A stretch of 64,000 bases of DNA from Pedobacter gandavensis (lineage in GTDB: Bacteria; Bacteroidota; Bacteroidia; Sphingobacteriales; Sphingobacteriaceae): the NCBI RefSeq assembly GCF_014172405.1, contig NZ_WNXC01000003.1, forward strand, positions 310,001-374,000, given 5' to 3'. Numbering within the stretch: position 1 is the stretch's first letter; each line of letters begins with the position of its first letter. A model generated the notes under the pieces. It made no database searches and was not told where the DNA came from. It saw only the letters and a program-made list of their open reading frames with translations. This document shows positions 34,766-44,006 of the stretch, piece after piece. A program made the position numbers and the translations under genes.

Positions 34766-34808
34766 AAAGGTTGCAAATGTAATTATATAAACCACATTTA
34801 CAACCTTT
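34766..34808. repeat. 15-bp inverted repeat overlapping the rplO promoter
   Basis: AAAGGTTGCAAATGT at 34766-34780 pairs with ACATTTACAACCTTT at 34794-34808 (one G-U pair in RNA, otherwise perfect) around 13 nt. The arms contain the -7 and -33 boxes of the rplO promoter. Confidence 0.75.
34774..34803 (-). promoter_or_regulatory. Internal promoter of rplO-secY-map
   Basis: On the minus strand TTG (34803-34801) and TACATTTG (34781-34774) are 19 nt apart, a full match to the Bacteroidota -33/-7 pattern. It lies in the rpmD-rplO gap. Confidence 0.6.
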
Positions 34809-34814
34809 AAAAAT

Positions 34815-34994
34815 TTATATACTCTCTATAGCAACTAAGTGATTCACTTTTCTCACCATACCGATGATGGCAGCGTTAGCTTCCACTTCTACACTTTGGT
34901 TCATTTTAGTTAAACCTAATGCTTTCATCGTTCTTTTTTGGCGTTCGCTTCTATCGATAATGCTTTTTACCTGGGTTATTTTGATCTTAGCCAT
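34815..34994 (-). CDS. rpmD: 50S ribosomal protein L30
   Basis: A 59-residue uL30: MAKIKITQVKSIIDRSERQK, then RTMKALGLTKMNQSVEVE and IGMVRKVNHLVAIE. Complete and of normal length. It begins 4 nt after rpsE. Confidence 0.97.
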   Translation of the reverse strand: MAKIKITQVKSIIDRSERQKRTMKALGLTKMNQSVEVEANAAIIGMVRKVNHLVAIESI

Positions 34995-34998
34995 AATA

Positions 34999-35517
34999 TT
35001 ATCCGTTAAAAACTTTATTTAAATCAATACCACGTTGTTGAGCGATGGTATAAGCATCACGCATCTTAGTTAAAGCATCTACTGTTGCTTTTACCACGTT
35101 GTGAGGATTTGATGAACCTTTAGACTTTGCTAATACGTTGTGTACACCAGCACTCTCTAGAACTGCACGCATTGCACCACCAGCAATAACACCTGTACCT
35201 ACTGCAGCTGGTTTGATTAATACAAAACCACCAGAGAATTTACCGATTTGCTCATGAGGAACAGTACCGTTTAATAGAGGAACTTTTACCAAGTTCTTTT
35301 TAGCGTCATCGATACCTTTAGCGATTGCTTCAGTTACCTCTTTTGCTTTACCTAATCCGTAACCTACGATTCCGTTTTCATCTCCAACAACCACAATGGC
35401 TGAGAAGCTGAAAGTACGTCCACCTTTGGTTACTTTGGCAACACGTTGTATGCTAACTAAACGATCTTTTAATTCGATCTCGCTAGTCTTAACTCTTTTT
35501 ATATTGATAGTTGACAT
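34999..35517 (-). CDS. rpsE: 30S ribosomal protein S5
   Basis: A 172-residue uS5 with the double-stranded-RNA-binding-like N domain ([20 protein letters not shown]) and the C domain [21 protein letters not shown]. It takes part in decoding fidelity. The gene lies 18 nt after rplR, with a weak AGGAT before the start. Confidence 0.98.
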   Translation of the reverse strand: MSTINIKRVKTSEIELKDRLVSIQRVAKVTKGGRTFSFSAIVVVGDENGIVGYGLGKAKEVTEAIAKGIDDAKKNLVKVPLLNGTVPHEQIGKFSGGFVLIKPAAVGTGVIAGGAMRAVLESAGVHNVLAKSKGSSNPHNVVKATVDALTKMRDAYTIAQQRGIDLNKVFNG

Positions 35518-35535
35518 TCTTATCCTATTTTCAGA

Positions 35536-35889
35536 TTAAAATACTAAACCAGCTTCGCGAGCACCTTCTGCCAACGATTTAACACGTCCATGGTACAAAT
35601 AACCATTTCTGTCGAAAACTACTTCTTTAATCCCAGCTGCAATAGCTTTTTCAGCTACTAATTTACCTACAGCTACTGATTGTTCAGATTTGTTTCCAGT
35701 TCCAGAAAAGTCTTTTGATAAAGACGAAGCTGATACAATTGTATTACCGGTTACGTCGTTAATGATTTGAGCATAAATTCCTTTATTGCTTCTATATACC
35801 GATAGACGTGGACGGCTTTCAGAACCTGTTAATCTTTTTCTGATTCCTTTTTTTATACGATCTCTACGAGATAATTTTTTTCCTGCCAT
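35536..35889 (-). CDS. rplR: 50S ribosomal protein L18
   Basis: A 117-residue uL18, a 5S rRNA binder: [38 protein letters not shown] and the end [20 protein letters not shown]. It lies 5 nt after rplF. Confidence 0.98.
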   Translation of the reverse strand: MAGKKLSRRDRIKKGIRKRLTGSESRPRLSVYRSNKGIYAQIINDVTGNTIVSASSLSKDFSGTGNKSEQSVAVGKLVAEKAIAAGIKEVVFDRNGYLYHGRVKSLAEGAREAGLVF

Positions 35890-35894
35890 TTTGA

Positions 35895-36452
35895 TTATTT
35901 TTTAGAAGCTGATTTACCTGCTTTTCTTCTTAACACTTCACCTACAAACTTGATACCTTTACCTTTGTATGGCTCAGGAGTACGTAACGAGCGGATTTTT
36001 GCTGCTACCTGACCGATCAATTGTTTGTCAATACTTTCTAAAATGATTTTAGGAGTCTGACCTTTTTCTGAGGTTGTTGTTACCTTAATTTCTTCCGGTA
36101 ATTGGAATACATAGTGGTGAGAGTAACCCAAAACTAAGTCTAAAGTGTTGCCTGTGTTTGTAGCACGGTAACCAACACCTACTAATTCTTGAGAGATCTT
36201 ATATCCTTCTGTAACACCAACAACCATATTGTTTAGCAATGAACGGTATAAACCGTGTAATGCTTTGTGTCTTTTCTGCTCTGAAGGACGAGTTACAGTA
36301 ACTACGCCGTCTTCCTGATTTACAGTGATATCAGAATCAACTGCTTGAGTCAATTCTCCTTTTGGTCCTTTAACAGTTACTACGTTATCGTTAGATACAG
36401 TAATTGTTACACCTGAAGGTACATTAATTGGGGCTTTTCCTATTCTTGACAT
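35895..36452 (-). CDS. rplF: 50S ribosomal protein L6
   Basis: A 185-residue uL6: [19 protein letters not shown] and the C-terminal signature [21 protein letters not shown]. Its start is preceded by a perfect AGGAGG 8 nt before the ATG (36461-36466), a rare feature in this genome. Confidence 0.98.
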   Translation of the reverse strand: MSRIGKAPINVPSGVTITVSNDNVVTVKGPKGELTQAVDSDITVNQEDGVVTVTRPSEQKRHKALHGLYRSLLNNMVVGVTEGYKISQELVGVGYRATNTGNTLDLVLGYSHHYVFQLPEEIKVTTTSEKGQTPKIILESIDKQLIGQVAAKIRSLRTPEPYKGKGIKFVGEVLRRKAGKSASKK

Positions 36453-36460
36453 TTTGTTAT

Positions 36461-36466
36461 CCTCCT
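36461..36466 (-). promoter_or_regulatory. Perfect Shine-Dalgarno site of rplF
   Basis: AGGAGG on the minus strand, separated by 8 nt from the rplF ATG. Only rplF and rpsG have such a site in this window. Confidence 0.75.
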
Positions 36467-36470
36467 TTAA

Positions 36471-36869
36471 TTAATAAACGTGACACAAAACTTCGCCACC
36501 AATGTTCAGTTTGGCTGCTTCTTTATCTGTCATAACACCTTTAGATGTAGACAAGATTGCGATACCTAAACCGTTTAATACTCTTGGCATATTTTCTACG
36601 CCGGCATATTGCCTTAAACCTGGTTTGCTGATACGGGTTAATGTACGGATTGCAGGAATTTTAGTGATCGCATTGTATTTCAAAGCGATTTTAATCGTTC
36701 CTTGAACCGTAGTGTCCTCAAACTTGTAATTAGCAATGTAACCTTTGTCAAAAAGAACTTTAGTAATTTCTTTTTTAAGGTTTGATGCAGGAATTTCTAC
36801 AATTCTGTGATTTGCCTTGATGGCATTTCTTACTCTTGTAAGGTAATCTGCTATTGGATCTGTATTCAT
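36471..36869 (-). CDS. rpsH: 30S ribosomal protein S8
   Basis: A 132-residue uS8: MNTDPIADYLTRVRNAIKAN at the start and the C-terminal signature ILSTSKGVMTDKEAAKLNIG. In E. coli S8 represses the spc operon by binding its mRNA. Here a 114-nt spacer separates rpsN and rpsH, where such a site could lie. Confidence 0.98.
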   Translation of the reverse strand: MNTDPIADYLTRVRNAIKANHRIVEIPASNLKKEITKVLFDKGYIANYKFEDTTVQGTIKIALKYNAITKIPAIRTLTRISKPGLRQYAGVENMPRVLNGLGIAILSTSKGVMTDKEAAKLNIGGEVLCHVY

Positions 36870-36983
36870 TTTTATTTAATTGTGACGGTGGTTTCCTTCC
36901 TATTTCATTCGGGACGACCTTCCATCGGTTAATTTTTTTGTTTCTAGCCTTGGGACTGAGCCCTTAGCATAAAGAAAGCTGTT

Positions 36984-37253
36984 TTACCAGCTTGCTTTTC
37001 TTACTCCAGGGATTTTACCTGCTAATGCCATATCACGGAACAATACCCTTGATATACCGAAAGTACGCATGTAACCACGAGGACGTCCAGTTAATTTACA
37101 ACGGTTGTGTAAACGTACTGCAGATGAGTTTTTTGGTAACTTATCTAATCCTTCATAATCACCAGCAGCTTTAAGTTCTGCACGTTTGTCAGCATACTTA
37201 GCTACCAATTTTTGGCGCTTAATTTCGCGAGCTTTTACACCTTCTTTTGCCAT
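36984..37253 (-). CDS. rpsN: 30S ribosomal protein S14, zinc-free type
   Basis: An 89-residue uS14 with [20 protein letters not shown] at the end. It is the long form without the two CxxC zinc pairs. Its ATG overlaps the rplE stop by 1 nt. Confidence 0.97.
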   Translation of the reverse strand: MAKEGVKAREIKRQKLVAKYADKRAELKAAGDYEGLDKLPKNSSAVRLHNRCKLTGRPRGYMRTFGISRVLFRDMALAGKIPGVRKASW

Positions 37254-37822
37254 TATGAATTTGTGTTATTTTGGTTTTTAAATGGTAATCCGAATTGTTT
37301 TAAAAGTTCTAATGCTTCAACATCAGTAGTAGCACTAGTAACAAATGTAATATCCATACCTAAAATCTTGCTGATTTTGTCGATGTTGATCTCTGGGAAG
37401 ATGATTTGCTCAGTAACTCCTAATGTGTAGTTACCTTTTCCATCAAAACCTTTATCATTGATACCTTTGAAATCACGGATACGAGGTAAAGCTACAGAAA
37501 TTAAACGATCTAAAAACTCATACATGTTGTTATCACGTAAAGTAACACGCACACCAACTGGCATACCTTTACGTAATTTAAAGTTTGAGATATCTTTTTT
37601 AGACTTAGCGCCTACTGCTTGCTGACCAGCGATAGTAGTCATCTCTAAAATAGAGCTGTCCATAATCTTCTTGTCAGTTACAGAGAAACGTCCAACACCT
37701 TGGTTGATCGCGATTTTCTCTAACTTAGGAACTTGCATTACGCTTTTATAGTTGAACTTATCTTTAAGTGCAGCTACGATTTCCTCTTTATATTTACTTT
37801 TTAATCTTGGTACGTAAGTCAT
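37253..37822 (-). CDS. rplE: 50S ribosomal protein L5
   Basis: A 189-residue uL5, 5S rRNA binder at the central protuberance: [19 protein letters not shown], and [20 protein letters not shown] near residue 130. It overlaps its neighbours rplX and rpsN by 1 nt each, showing translational coupling. Confidence 0.98.
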   Translation of the reverse strand: MTYVPRLKSKYKEEIVAALKDKFNYKSVMQVPKLEKIAINQGVGRFSVTDKKIMDSSILEMTTIAGQQAVGAKSKKDISNFKLRKGMPVGVRVTLRDNNMYEFLDRLISVALPRIRDFKGINDKGFDGKGNYTLGVTEQIIFPEINIDKISKILGMDITFVTSATTDVEALELLKQFGLPFKNQNNTNS

Positions 37823-38160
37823 TATTTGATCTCCTCTCCTGATTTTTTACTAACCCTAACTAATTTCCCATCAGCATTAAGCTTTCTGCCAACGCGAGTA
37901 GTTGCACCTGTTTTAGGATCAACTAATGCTACGTTAGAAATATGAAGAGCAGCCTCTTTTTTAATGATACCTCCGTTTGGATTAGCAGCATTTGGTTTTG
38001 TATGTTTTGATACAAGGTTCACACCTTCTACAAGAATTCTGCTTTTAGAAATTAATACAGAAAGCACAGTGCCTTGTTGGCCTCTTGAATCGCCAGCGAT
38101 TACCTTTACTAAATCTCCTTTACGGATTTTAATCTTTGGTGTAGTTACTTTATTTTTCAT
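37822..38160 (-). CDS. rplX: 50S ribosomal protein L24
   Basis: A 112-residue uL24 with the KOW motif [20 protein letters not shown] (residues 14-33) and [19 protein letters not shown]. It begins 1 nt after rplN. Confidence 0.98.
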   Translation of the reverse strand: MKNKVTTPKIKIRKGDLVKVIAGDSRGQQGTVLSVLISKSRILVEGVNLVSKHTKPNAANPNGGIIKKEAALHISNVALVDPKTGATTRVGRKLNADGKLVRVSKKSGEEIK

Positions 38161-38161
38161 T

Positions 38162-38530
38162 TTATAATACCTCCGGTGCTAATGACACAATTTTCATGAA
38201 TTGTTTTTCACGCAGTTCTCTTGCTACCGGGCCGAAAATACGTGTACCACGCGGCTCATCTTGTGCATTTAATAATACTGCTGCATTGTCGTCGAAACGG
38301 ATGTAAGAACCATCTTTACGTCTGATCTCTTTTCTCGTTCTTACAACTACTGCTTTAGAAACTGTTCCTTTCTTGATGTTACCAGAAGGCAACGCGCTTT
38401 TAACGGTTACAACGATTTTGTCACCAATAGAAGCGTATCTCTTTCCAGTACCACCAAGCACACGGATAACCAATACTTCTTTAGCGCCGCTATTGTCGGC
38501 TACGTTTAATCTTGATTCCTGTTGTACCAT
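38162..38530 (-). CDS. rplN: 50S ribosomal protein L14
   Basis: A 122-residue uL14: [20 protein letters not shown] to [20 protein letters not shown]. Normal length; 1 nt after rpsQ. Confidence 0.98.
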   Translation of the reverse strand: MVQQESRLNVADNSGAKEVLVIRVLGGTGKRYASIGDKIVVTVKSALPSGNIKKGTVSKAVVVRTRKEIRRKDGSYIRFDDNAAVLLNAQDEPRGTRIFGPVARELREKQFMKIVSLAPEVL

Positions 38531-38531
38531 G

Positions 38532-38786
38532 TTATTTAGCTCTTTCTAAAATTTCCACTAATCTCCAGTTCTTGTTCTTACTCAGCGGACGAGTCTCCAT
38601 GATCAGTACTGTATCACCAATACCGCAATCGTTTTTCTCGTCATGAGCCATAAATTTGGTAGTTTTTTTAACAAACTTACCATAGATCGGGTGTTTCACT
38701 TTACGTTCAACCGCTACAACAATAGATTTATCCATTTTGTTGCTTACTACCAACCCGGTTCTTGTTTTTCTTAATTGTCTTTCCAT
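38532..38786 (-). CDS. rpsQ: 30S ribosomal protein S17
   Basis: An 84-residue uS17 with the OB-fold sequence [20 protein letters not shown] and the signature [20 protein letters not shown]. It lies 13 nt after rpmC. Confidence 0.98.
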   Translation of the reverse strand: MERQLRKTRTGLVVSNKMDKSIVVAVERKVKHPIYGKFVKKTTKFMAHDEKNDCGIGDTVLIMETRPLSKNKNWRLVEILERAK

Positions 38787-38799
38787 TTCGACTCTAAAG

Positions 38800-39012
38800 T
38801 TATTTTGTTTCAGTAGCAGACTCAGCTAATTTGCGCTTCGTCACTTCAGTGTTTAATCGGGCGATATCTTTTCTTACCTTTTTAATACGGGTAGGATTTT
38901 CGATAGCCGAAATTGTATGTGCAAATTTCAACTTTACTAAATTTTCAGTTTCTTCTGCAATCCTGGCTACTAGTTCTTCTTTTGAAAGCCCTGTGATTTC
39001 TGAGTTCTTCAT
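38800..39012 (-). CDS. rpmC: 50S ribosomal protein L29
   Basis: A 70-residue uL29, a two-helix protein at the exit tunnel: [20 protein letters not shown] and the signature [21 protein letters not shown] 75-nt structured gap separates it from rplP. Confidence 0.97.
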   Translation of the reverse strand: MKNSEITGLSKEELVARIAEETENLVKLKFAHTISAIENPTRIKKVRKDIARLNTEVTKRKLAESATETK

Positions 39013-39029
39013 TTTATTAATTTTAATGC

Positions 39030-39079
39030 CTTGGGTCTAGCGGTTGTAATAACAAGTTACTTACAACATTGAACCCAAG
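39030..39079 (-). other. Long two-part hairpin between rplP and rpmC
   Basis: Outer arms CTTGGGT/ACCCAAG and inner arms GTTGTAA/TTACAAC (7 bp each) enclose an 11-nt loop, with an asymmetric internal loop between. No T-run follows on the minus strand, so an mRNA-stability or regulatory element is more likely than a terminator. Confidence 0.5.
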
Positions 39080-39087
39080 AACTTTTT

Positions 39088-39510
39088 TTATGCTTCTACG
39101 TAATCTCTACGTACTACAAATTTTGTTTGAATCGGCAATTTTTGAGCCGCTAATCTCATTGCTTCTTTAGCTATCGCTAGAGGAACACCTTCGGCTTCAA
39201 AAATAATACGTCCAGGTCTAACAACGGCAACCCAGTATTCTGGAGCACCCTTACCTTTACCCATACGAACTTCAGCTGGTTTCTTAGTTACCGGTTTGTC
39301 CGGGAAAATTCTAATCCACACCTGGCCTTCACGTTTCATGAAACGAGTTACCGCAATACGGGCTGCCTCTATCTGGCGACTTGTAATCCAAGTCGACTCT
39401 AAAGATTTGATCCCGAAAGACCCGAATGATAATTCAGCACCACGTGTTGCTAAACCCTTCATTCTGCCTTTTTGCATCTTTCTGAACTTCGTTCTTTTTG
39501 GCTGTAACAT
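39088..39510 (-). CDS. rplP: 50S ribosomal protein L16
   Basis: A 140-residue uL16: [20 protein letters not shown] and the signature [20 protein letters not shown], near the A site and the peptidyl transferase centre. It starts 38 nt after rpsC. Confidence 0.98.
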   Translation of the reverse strand: MLQPKRTKFRKMQKGRMKGLATRGAELSFGSFGIKSLESTWITSRQIEAARIAVTRFMKREGQVWIRIFPDKPVTKKPAEVRMGKGKGAPEYWVAVVRPGRIIFEAEGVPLAIAKEAMRLAAQKLPIQTKFVVRRDYVEA

Positions 39511-39548
39511 CTTATTCTAATATTATCGTTAAACGATCTGTTAACTAA

Positions 39549-40397
39549 TTATTTACGAGGACCTCTGTTAGGAGTATTTCCGCCTCTATTATCTCTTCCT
39601 GCACCTGGAGCACCTTGACCTGGACCTCTTCCGCCACGACCTTTATTGTCGTTTCTTCTGTCGCCACCGCCACGGTTATCTCTGTCTCTTCCACCACCGA
39701 AAGCACCTTCTGGTCTGCCACCTTTACCTGGAGCATTGCTCACAGAACCGATGTTTGGAGAAAGATCACGTTTACCGTAAACTTCACCTTTACAGATCCA
39801 AACTTTAACACCTATTTTACCATAAGTAGTTAAAGCTTCTGCTAATGCATAGTCAATGTCAGCACGGAAAGTATGCAAAGGAATTCTTCCTTCTTTATAC
39901 TGTTCGCTACGAGCCATTTCAGCACCACCTAAACGACCAGAGGTCATAATTTTGATACCTTCAGCACCCATACGCATCGTTGATGCAATAGTAGATTTCA
40001 TTGCTCTACGGAATGAGATCCTTGCTTCTAATTGTTTTGCAACACCTTCTGCAACTAGTTGTGCATCAAGCTCAGGACGTTTGATCTCAAAAATGTTGAT
40101 TTGAATTTCCTTTTTAGTCAATTTCTTCAACTCTTCTTTGATCTTGTCAACCTCAGCTCCTGCTTTTCCGATCACAATACCCGGACGTGCAGTGTGGATA
40201 GTTACCGTGATACGCTTTAACGTACGCTCGATTACTACTTTCGCTACACCGCCTTTTGCGATACGTACAGAAAGGTATTTTCTTATTTTTTCGTCCTCAA
40301 CTAATTTATCAGCATAGTTGTTGCCACCGAACCAGTTAGAATCCCAACCTTTGATGATTCCTAACCTGTTTCCTATTGGATGTGCTTTTTGTCCCAT
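39549..40397 (-). CDS. rpsC: 30S ribosomal protein S3 with RGG-rich tail
   Basis: A 282-residue uS3. The KH domain ([20 protein letters not shown]) and the C domain ([20 protein letters not shown]) are standard to about residue 215. After that comes a tail of about 65 residues made almost only of Gly, Arg, Asn, Asp and Pro with repeated RGG/GGR triplets, absent from the 233-residue E. coli protein. The tail should be disordered and on the solvent side near the mRNA entry channel. Confidence 0.97.
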   Translation of the reverse strand: MGQKAHPIGNRLGIIKGWDSNWFGGNNYADKLVEDEKIRKYLSVRIAKGGVAKVVIERTLKRITVTIHTARPGIVIGKAGAEVDKIKEELKKLTKKEIQINIFEIKRPELDAQLVAEGVAKQLEARISFRRAMKSTIASTMRMGAEGIKIMTSGRLGGAEMARSEQYKEGRIPLHTFRADIDYALAEALTTYGKIGVKVWICKGEVYGKRDLSPNIGSVSNAPGKGGRPEGAFGGGRDRDNRGGGDRRNDNKGRGGRGPGQGAPGAGRDNRGGNTPNRGPRK

Positions 40398-40402
40398 TTC
40401 TG

Positions 40403-40765
40403 TTAATTAGTTTGAGTTTCAACGTTTTTACTATCTACTACCAAAGTTACATGGTTAGAACGCTTACGGATTCTGTAACCACGTCCTTGAGGTGCTGGTC
40501 TAAGTCTTTTTAATTGACGACCACCGCCTACCATTATCGTTTTCACGTATAACTGGTTTTCTTCAGGGCGAGAACCTTCATTTTTAGTTTCCCAGTTTTT
40601 GATAGCTGACAATAAAAGTTTTTCAACTCTGATTGCTGCTTCTTTATTGGTAAACTTTAAAATGCTTAAAGCTTTCTCTACACGCTCACCTCTGATAAGA
40701 TCTACAACCAAACGCATTTTACGTGGTGAGGTTGGACAATTGTTTAATTTCGCTACTGCTTCCAT
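40403..40765 (-). CDS. rplV: 50S ribosomal protein L22
   Basis: A 120-residue uL22: [20 protein letters not shown] and, in the tunnel loop, [20 protein letters not shown]. Macrolide-contact region intact. It lies 5 nt before rpsC and 7 nt after rpsS. Confidence 0.98.
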   Translation of the reverse strand: MEAVAKLNNCPTSPRKMRLVVDLIRGERVEKALSILKFTNKEAAIRVEKLLLSAIKNWETKNEGSRPEENQLYVKTIMVGGGRQLKRLRPAPQGRGYRIRKRSNHVTLVVDSKNVETQTN

Positions 40766-40772
40766 CTCTTAA

Positions 40773-41039
40773 TTATTTTTTCTTTTCAGAGTGACCCCTA
40801 AATGTTCTGGTTGGAGCAAACTCTCCCAGCTTGTGACCAACCATGTTTTCTGTTACGTATACCGGAATAAATTTATTTCCGTTATGAACTGCAAATGTAT
40901 GATTCACGAAATCTGGTGAAATCATTGATCTGCGAGACCAAGTTTTAATTACAGACCTTTTACCTGATTCATTCATAGATACTACTTTCTTCTCTACGTT
41001 ATGGTCAATATACGGTCCTTTTTTTATCGAACGAGCCAT
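40773..41039 (-). CDS. rpsS: 30S ribosomal protein S19
   Basis: An 88-residue uS19: [19 protein letters not shown], and [19 protein letters not shown] at the end. Its ATG overlaps the rplB stop by 1 nt. Confidence 0.98.
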   Translation of the reverse strand: MARSIKKGPYIDHNVEKKVVSMNESGKRSVIKTWSRRSMISPDFVNHTFAVHNGNKFIPVYVTENMVGHKLGEFAPTRTFRGHSEKKK

Positions 41040-41863
41040 TATTTCTTCCTTTTCTCTATGATGAAACGATTTGAGTATTTTTTAAGTGAACGAGTTTTGA
41101 ATCCTTTCGAATACAATCCGTTTCTTGAGCGAGGTTGACCTCCTGATGAGCGACCCTCACCACCACCCATTGGGTGATCGACTGGGTTCATCGCTACCGG
41201 ACGAGTTCTAGGACGACGTCCTAACCAACGTTTACGACCTGCTTTACCTAATACTTCATTTGCGTGATCCGAGTTCGAAACAGCTCCGATTGTAGCTAAA
41301 CAAGTAACTAAGATAGATCTTACTTCACCTGATGGCATTTTAACAGTTGCATATTTACCATCACGTGCTGCTAATTGAGCATAAGCACCTGCGCTACGTG
41401 CCATTTGAGCACCACGACCTGGTTGAATTTCAATGTTATGTACAATCGATCCCAATGGGATGTTTGATAATGTTAAAGCATTTCCAACTTCTGGAGTTGC
41501 TGTATCACCCGAAACTACTGTTTGTCCTACTTGCAATCCTTCCGGTGCAATAATGTAACGCTTCTCTCCATCTGCGTAATGCAATAATGCAATACGAGCG
41601 GTACGGTTTGGATCGTACTCAACAGTAGCTACTGTTGCAGGAATGTTAAACTTATCACGTTTAAAGTCAATTAAACGGTAAGATTTCTTGTGACCACCAC
41701 CCATGTAGCGCATAGTCATCTTTCCTGTATTGTTACGTCCTCCTGATTTCTTAGAAGATACAACCAATGATTTTTCGGGCTTGGTTGCTGTAATCTCCGA
41801 AAAGCTGGCACCTACTCTAAAGCGGGTTCCCGGAGTGACTGGTTTAAATTTTCTTAAGCCCAT
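41039..41863 (-). CDS. rplB: 50S ribosomal protein L2
   Basis: A 274-residue uL2 with [20 protein letters not shown] and the peptidyl-transferase-near loop [17 protein letters not shown]. One of the primary 23S rRNA binders. It lies 21 nt after rplW. Confidence 0.98.
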   Translation of the reverse strand: MGLRKFKPVTPGTRFRVGASFSEITATKPEKSLVVSSKKSGGRNNTGKMTMRYMGGGHKKSYRLIDFKRDKFNIPATVATVEYDPNRTARIALLHYADGEKRYIIAPEGLQVGQTVVSGDTATPEVGNALTLSNIPLGSIVHNIEIQPGRGAQMARSAGAYAQLAARDGKYATVKMPSGEVRSILVTCLATIGAVSNSDHANEVLGKAGRKRWLGRRPRTRPVAMNPVDHPMGGGEGRSSGGQPRSRNGLYSKGFKTRSLKKYSNRFIIEKRKK

Positions 41864-41884
41864 AGTTATAAATTATTCACTTTA

Positions 41885-42175
41885 TTAAATATTCGCGTAA
41901 TAATCAATTGTTTCACCTGCTGCCAGGGTTACAATCGCTTTTTTGTATTTTGGGCTACGACCCGTAACTAATCCACCTTTAGTGTTTCTGGACTTCACTT
42001 TACCATTTACAACCATTGTATTAATGGCTAAAATGTTAACGTTGTACATTTTCTCTATGGCTTGCTTAATCTGCAATTTATTTGCTTTGTGTTCTACTTT
42101 AAAAGTAAAGCGATTAGACTTTTCTGTTAATGCAGAAGCTTTTTCTGTTAATATTGGTTTCTTTAAAAATTCCAT
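41885..42175 (-). CDS. rplW: 50S ribosomal protein L23
   Basis: A 96-residue uL23 at the exit tunnel, docking site of trigger factor and SRP: MEFLKKPILTEKASALTEKS and KAIVTLAAGETIDYYANI. The ATG at 42175 (1 nt after the rplD stop) fits the family better than an in-frame start four codons earlier that overlaps rplD. Confidence 0.95.
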   Translation of the reverse strand: MEFLKKPILTEKASALTEKSNRFTFKVEHKANKLQIKQAIEKMYNVNILAINTMVVNGKVKSRNTKGGLVTGRSPKYKKAIVTLAAGETIDYYANI

Positions 42176-42176
42176 A

Positions 42177-42806
42177 TTACTTGGCAAATGCCTCCTCCAA
42201 TGTTTTAAGAGAATCAGCAGTTAACAAAAGCTTGCCACAGTTTAATACATCATATGTATTCAACTGATCTGCAGTAATAACTTTCGCTTTCTGAATGTTT
42301 CTGCTTGATAAATAGATATTGTTATTTTGTGAAGGTAAAACCAACAATGTCTTTTCGCCAGCTAAGTTTAATGCGCTAACTAAATTCAAGTAGTTTTTAG
42401 TTTTGATTGAATCAAAAGCAAAGTCTTCTAAAACAACAACGTTGTTATCTTGCGCTTTGTAAGTCAATGCTGATCTACGAGCAAGTTGCTTTAACTTTTT
42501 GTTCAATTTGAAACTATAATCACGTGGTTGAGGACCAAACACACGACCACCACCATTAAACAATGGAGATTTAATACTTCCGGCACGAGCACCACCAGTA
42601 CCTTTTTGTTTGTAAAGTTTGCGGGTTGAACCTGCAATTTCGTTACGTTGCTTAGACTTGTGAGTACCTTGACGTTGATTAGCCAAATACTGTTTTACAT
42701 CTAAATAGATCGCGTGGTCAACAGGCGTAATGCCAAATACTGACTCAGGAAGTTGCACCTTGGCACCTGTCTCTTTTCCTGAAATGTTTAATACTTTAAC
42801 TTCCAT
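42177..42806 (-). CDS. rplD: 50S ribosomal protein L4
   Basis: A 209-residue uL4 with the tunnel loop [20 protein letters not shown] and [20 protein letters not shown]. In E. coli L4 regulates the S10 operon; whether this one acts on the rplC leader is not known. It lies 4 nt after rplC. Confidence 0.98.
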   Translation of the reverse strand: MEVKVLNISGKETGAKVQLPESVFGITPVDHAIYLDVKQYLANQRQGTHKSKQRNEIAGSTRKLYKQKGTGGARAGSIKSPLFNGGGRVFGPQPRDYSFKLNKKLKQLARRSALTYKAQDNNVVVLEDFAFDSIKTKNYLNLVSALNLAGEKTLLVLPSQNNNIYLSSRNIQKAKVITADQLNTYDVLNCGKLLLTADSLKTLEEAFAK

Positions 42807-42810
42807 CTGC

Positions 42811-43428
42811 TTACTTATCTAAGATTACGTAAGAACCCTTAGCTCCTGGAATGGAACCACTAACTACAACAAGGTTTTGATCAGCATAAACTTTCAAAAC
42901 TTGTAAGTTTTGAACTTTTACTCTGTCACCACCCATTCTACCCGCCATACGCATACCTTTAAATACACGAGCTGGATAAGACGCAGCACCTAATGAACCT
43001 GGTGCACGCATTCTGTTATGCTGTCCGTGAGTTTGTCCACCAACACCAGCGAAACCATGACGTTTTACAACACCCTGGAAACCTTTACCTTTTGAAGTAC
43101 CAACAACATCCACGAAATCACCTTCATTGAAAATGTTCACAGTTACCGTATCACCTAAGTTCAACGATTCTTCGAACGGTTCAAATTCAACCAATTTACG
43201 TTTTGGGGTTGTGCTTGCTTTCGCAAAGTGGCCTTTAAGAGGCTTGGTAGTGTTCTTTTCTTTGGCTTCGTCGAAACCTAACTGAACGGAAACATAACCG
43301 TCTTTCTCTTCGGTCTTTACCTGTGTAACAACACAAGGTCCAGCTTCAATCACCGTACATGGAATGTTCTTTCCATCGGCGTCGAATATGCTGGTCATTC
43401 CTACTTTTTTTCCAATAATACCTGACAT
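42811..43428 (-). CDS. rplC: 50S ribosomal protein L3
   Basis: A 205-residue uL3: [20 protein letters not shown] and the peptidyl-transferase-near loop [20 protein letters not shown]. Here it is the first gene of its transcription unit, with a full -33/-7 promoter 77 nt upstream, because the usual upstream partner rpsJ has been separated from it. Confidence 0.98.
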   Translation of the reverse strand: MSGIIGKKVGMTSIFDADGKNIPCTVIEAGPCVVTQVKTEEKDGYVSVQLGFDEAKEKNTTKPLKGHFAKASTTPKRKLVEFEPFEESLNLGDTVTVNIFNEGDFVDVVGTSKGKGFQGVVKRHGFAGVGGQTHGQHNRMRAPGSLGAASYPARVFKGMRMAGRMGGDRVKVQNLQVLKVYADQNLVVVSGSIPGAKGSYVILDK

Positions 43429-43453
43429 TTTCTTTTTTTAATTTAACACCCAT

Positions 43454-43471
43454 CGAAGCAGTAGGGCTTCG
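43454..43471 (-). other. Small hairpin in the rplC leader
   Basis: CGAAGC and GCTTCG form a 6-bp stem with a 6-nt loop, 25 nt before the rplC start. It is a candidate piece of a ribosomal-protein leader but matches no leader I know. Confidence 0.35.
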
Positions 43472-43504
43472 TTCAAGGTGGATACAATTCCCTTTAAGGG
43501 AGGG

Positions 43505-43534
43505 CAAAAATACGAAAGAAATCTTAATTTTCAA
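43505..43534 (-). promoter_or_regulatory. Promoter of the rplC (S10/spc) operon
   Basis: On the minus strand TTG (43534-43532) and TATTTTTG (43512-43505) are 19 nt apart, a full match to the Bacteroidota promoter pattern. It lies between rplC and the DUF1634 gene. Confidence 0.75.
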
Positions 43535-43610
43535 ATAGTTAGCTAATTATTTTTTCAAATAAGCGCTATTTATTTTTGGGGAAGGGGGAATAGATTGAGT
43601 TATTAAGTTT

Positions 43611-44006
43611 TTAACCAACCAACTTGTCACTCAGGCTATACAAGATCACTAACAAAACGAATGATCCGATCAAAACATACAAGTAATCTCGTTCAATCAG
43701 GAAGCTGAAGATCGAGAAAACAACCCTGGCTACTGGCGTAAAAATCAACAATAAGGTGCCAAACTGGATAATCGCTTTAGGATCCAATTCTCGCAATCCG
43801 ATAAAAATGGCTGGAATTGAAGATAATCCCGATTTGTTTGGGTTAAAAACGCGATAATCTATTTGCATGGCATGATCAGATAAAAGATAAAGGAAGCCTC
43901 CCACCAGCACCACAGACATAGATGCAATTACGCCAACACGAAGCAATGTTCCTAAAATAAGCTGAATGTCGCGATCCGCAAAGAAGTTTTTTCGTATTGA
44001 ACTCAT
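43611..44006 (-). CDS. DUF1634 membrane protein
   Basis: A 131-residue protein with about three hydrophobic helices (around residues 22-45, 73-100 and 105-126). It matches, from memory, DUF1634, which is regularly found next to TauE/SafE permeases. Its ATG overlaps the permease stop by 4 nt (ATGA), so the two proteins are coupled and may form one transporter. It sits in the gap between rpsJ and rplC. Confidence 0.8.
   Translation of the reverse strand: MSSIRKNFFADRDIQLILGTLLRVGVIASMSVVLVGGFLYLLSDHAMQIDYRVFNPNKSGLSSIPAIFIGLRELDPKAIIQFGTLLLIFTPVARVVFSIFSFLIERDYLYVLIGSFVLLVILYSLSDKLVG

Noticed and set aside
39545..39736. Overlapping minus-strand frame inside the rpsC tail
   Set aside because: Its Val/Glu/Ile-rich translation is a frame-shifted reading of the repetitive RGG tail.
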